Source: JBDTCS01 sp039923455
Lineage (GTDB): Bacteria; Bacteroidota; Ignavibacteria; Palsa-1295
Assembly (NCBI GenBank): GCA_039923455.1
Contig: JBDTCS010000016.1
Coordinates: 1 to 5,781, forward strand
Reading direction: 5' to 3'
DNA length: 5,781 nucleotides
In this document: piece by piece, positions 5,483 through 5,781 of the stretch
Position numbering within the stretch: position 1 is the stretch's first letter
Layout of the letters: each line of letters begins with the position of its first letter
The notes under the pieces: model-generated
Database searches by the model: none
Told to the model about the DNA's origin: nothing
What the model saw: the letters and a program-made list of their open reading frames with translations, nothing else
Made by a program: the position numbers and the translations under genes

Positions 5483-5781
5483 ATGAACTCACGTAGAGAT
5501 TTTCTTGCATCGTGTGGTAAGGCCGTGACGGGAGTTGCCCTCGGCACGATTTTATTGCCGGTGTTGCAGGCTTGCACGCCGACTTCCTTCCCACTAACAC
5601 CCGCGCCTGTGGCTCCAAACGCTGGGGCGGATGGACGATATGGTGTGGACATTTCCGATCTATCGGCCAGTAATCCCATGAAGGTTGCAACAGGATTGGC
5701 CGGTGTCGGAGGTCTGCCCGTCCTCGTGACTCGAATTTCCGATACGGATTTTCGTGCGCTTTCTTCCTATTGTCCACACGC
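5483..5781 (+). CDS. Rieske [2Fe-2S] protein, Tat-exported lipoprotein (3' truncated)
   Basis: 99 complete codons are present before the window ends. The N-terminus MNSRRDFLASCGKAV carries a twin-arginine motif (S3-R-R-D-F-L8), so export of a folded cofactor protein by Tat is likely. A hydrophobic stretch follows (15-28) and then a lipobox LQAC (28-31), with C31 as the probable lipidated residue. A Pro/Ala-rich linker (32-50) leads into a Rieske-type domain: 'YGVDISDLS' (53-61), 'GGLPVLVTRI' (76-85), then 'FRALSSYCPH' (90-99). C97 and H99 would be the first Cys-x-His pair binding the 2Fe-2S cluster; the second pair lies beyond the window, and the next codon begins GC, fitting Ala. The role would be electron transfer at the membrane, but the partner (bc-type complex, oxidase or other) cannot be told. 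There is no clear Shine-Dalgarno sequence; the start region is A/T-rich as is common in Bacteroidota relatives. It is probably monocistronic with respect to the protease, given the 417-base gap. Confidence 0.85.
   Translation, partial: MNSRRDFLASCGKAVTGVALGTILLPVLQACTPTSFPLTPAPVAPNAGADGRYGVDISDLSASNPMKVATGLAGVGGLPVLVTRISDTDFRALSSYCPH

Noticed and set aside
5446..5777. - strand frames of 77 and 98 codons at the right end
   Set aside because: They are antisense to the Rieske gene, which has a clear Tat signal, lipobox and Cys-Pro-His motif. They are shadows.

Overview
The window reads as a chromosomal segment of a Gram-negative bacterium of the Bacteroidota/Chlorobiota/Ignavibacteriota (FCB) group. 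The main reason is that two proteins end in the beta-strand signature '(S/N)GVYxxRv...g....kl...' typical of secreted FCB proteins with a type IX-like (Por) or FlgD-like C-terminal domain. A ClpC-type ATPase and a Tat/lipobox Rieske protein fit that setting. The phylum is inferred from protein style only.

Layout: (1) positions 1-121 hold the last 39 codons of a secreted, sorting-domain protein on the + strand. (2) A perfect 13-bp stem with A- and T-tracts at 161-191 is a bidirectional terminator shared with the convergent clpC. (3) Positions 217-2799 (- strand) encode a full-length, apparently intact ClpC, the Hsp100 unfoldase partner of ClpP. (4) Positions 2800-3406 are a roughly 600-bp divergent intergenic region with several dyads, a perfect TATAAT hexamer, a possible 20-codon ORF and, just before the next gene, an 8-codon Phe-rich ORF whose stop codon abuts that gene's start. 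(5) Positions 3407-5065 (+) encode a secreted zinc metallopeptidase with a HEFHH motif and a C-terminal sorting-like domain. (6) Positions 5066-5482 are a second intergenic region, with a branched inverted repeat right after the protease gene and a TTGTCAG direct repeat before the next gene. (7) Positions 5483-5781 (+) are the 5' end of a Rieske [2Fe-2S] protein with a twin-arginine signal and lipobox, cut by the window edge just after the first cluster-binding Cys-Pro-His.

The genes do not form an obvious pathway. ClpC is cytosolic protein quality control, the two sorting-domain proteins are exported, and the Rieske protein is an envelope redox protein. Each looks like a separate transcription unit. 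I see no mobile element, CRISPR array, tRNA or rRNA, and no convincing new multi-gene system. The most interesting signals are non-coding: the leader of the metallopeptidase gene, the 12-bp-spaced TGTCA/TGACA cluster between the divergent genes, and the branched inverted repeat after the protease. All three are pattern-level observations that need comparative support.
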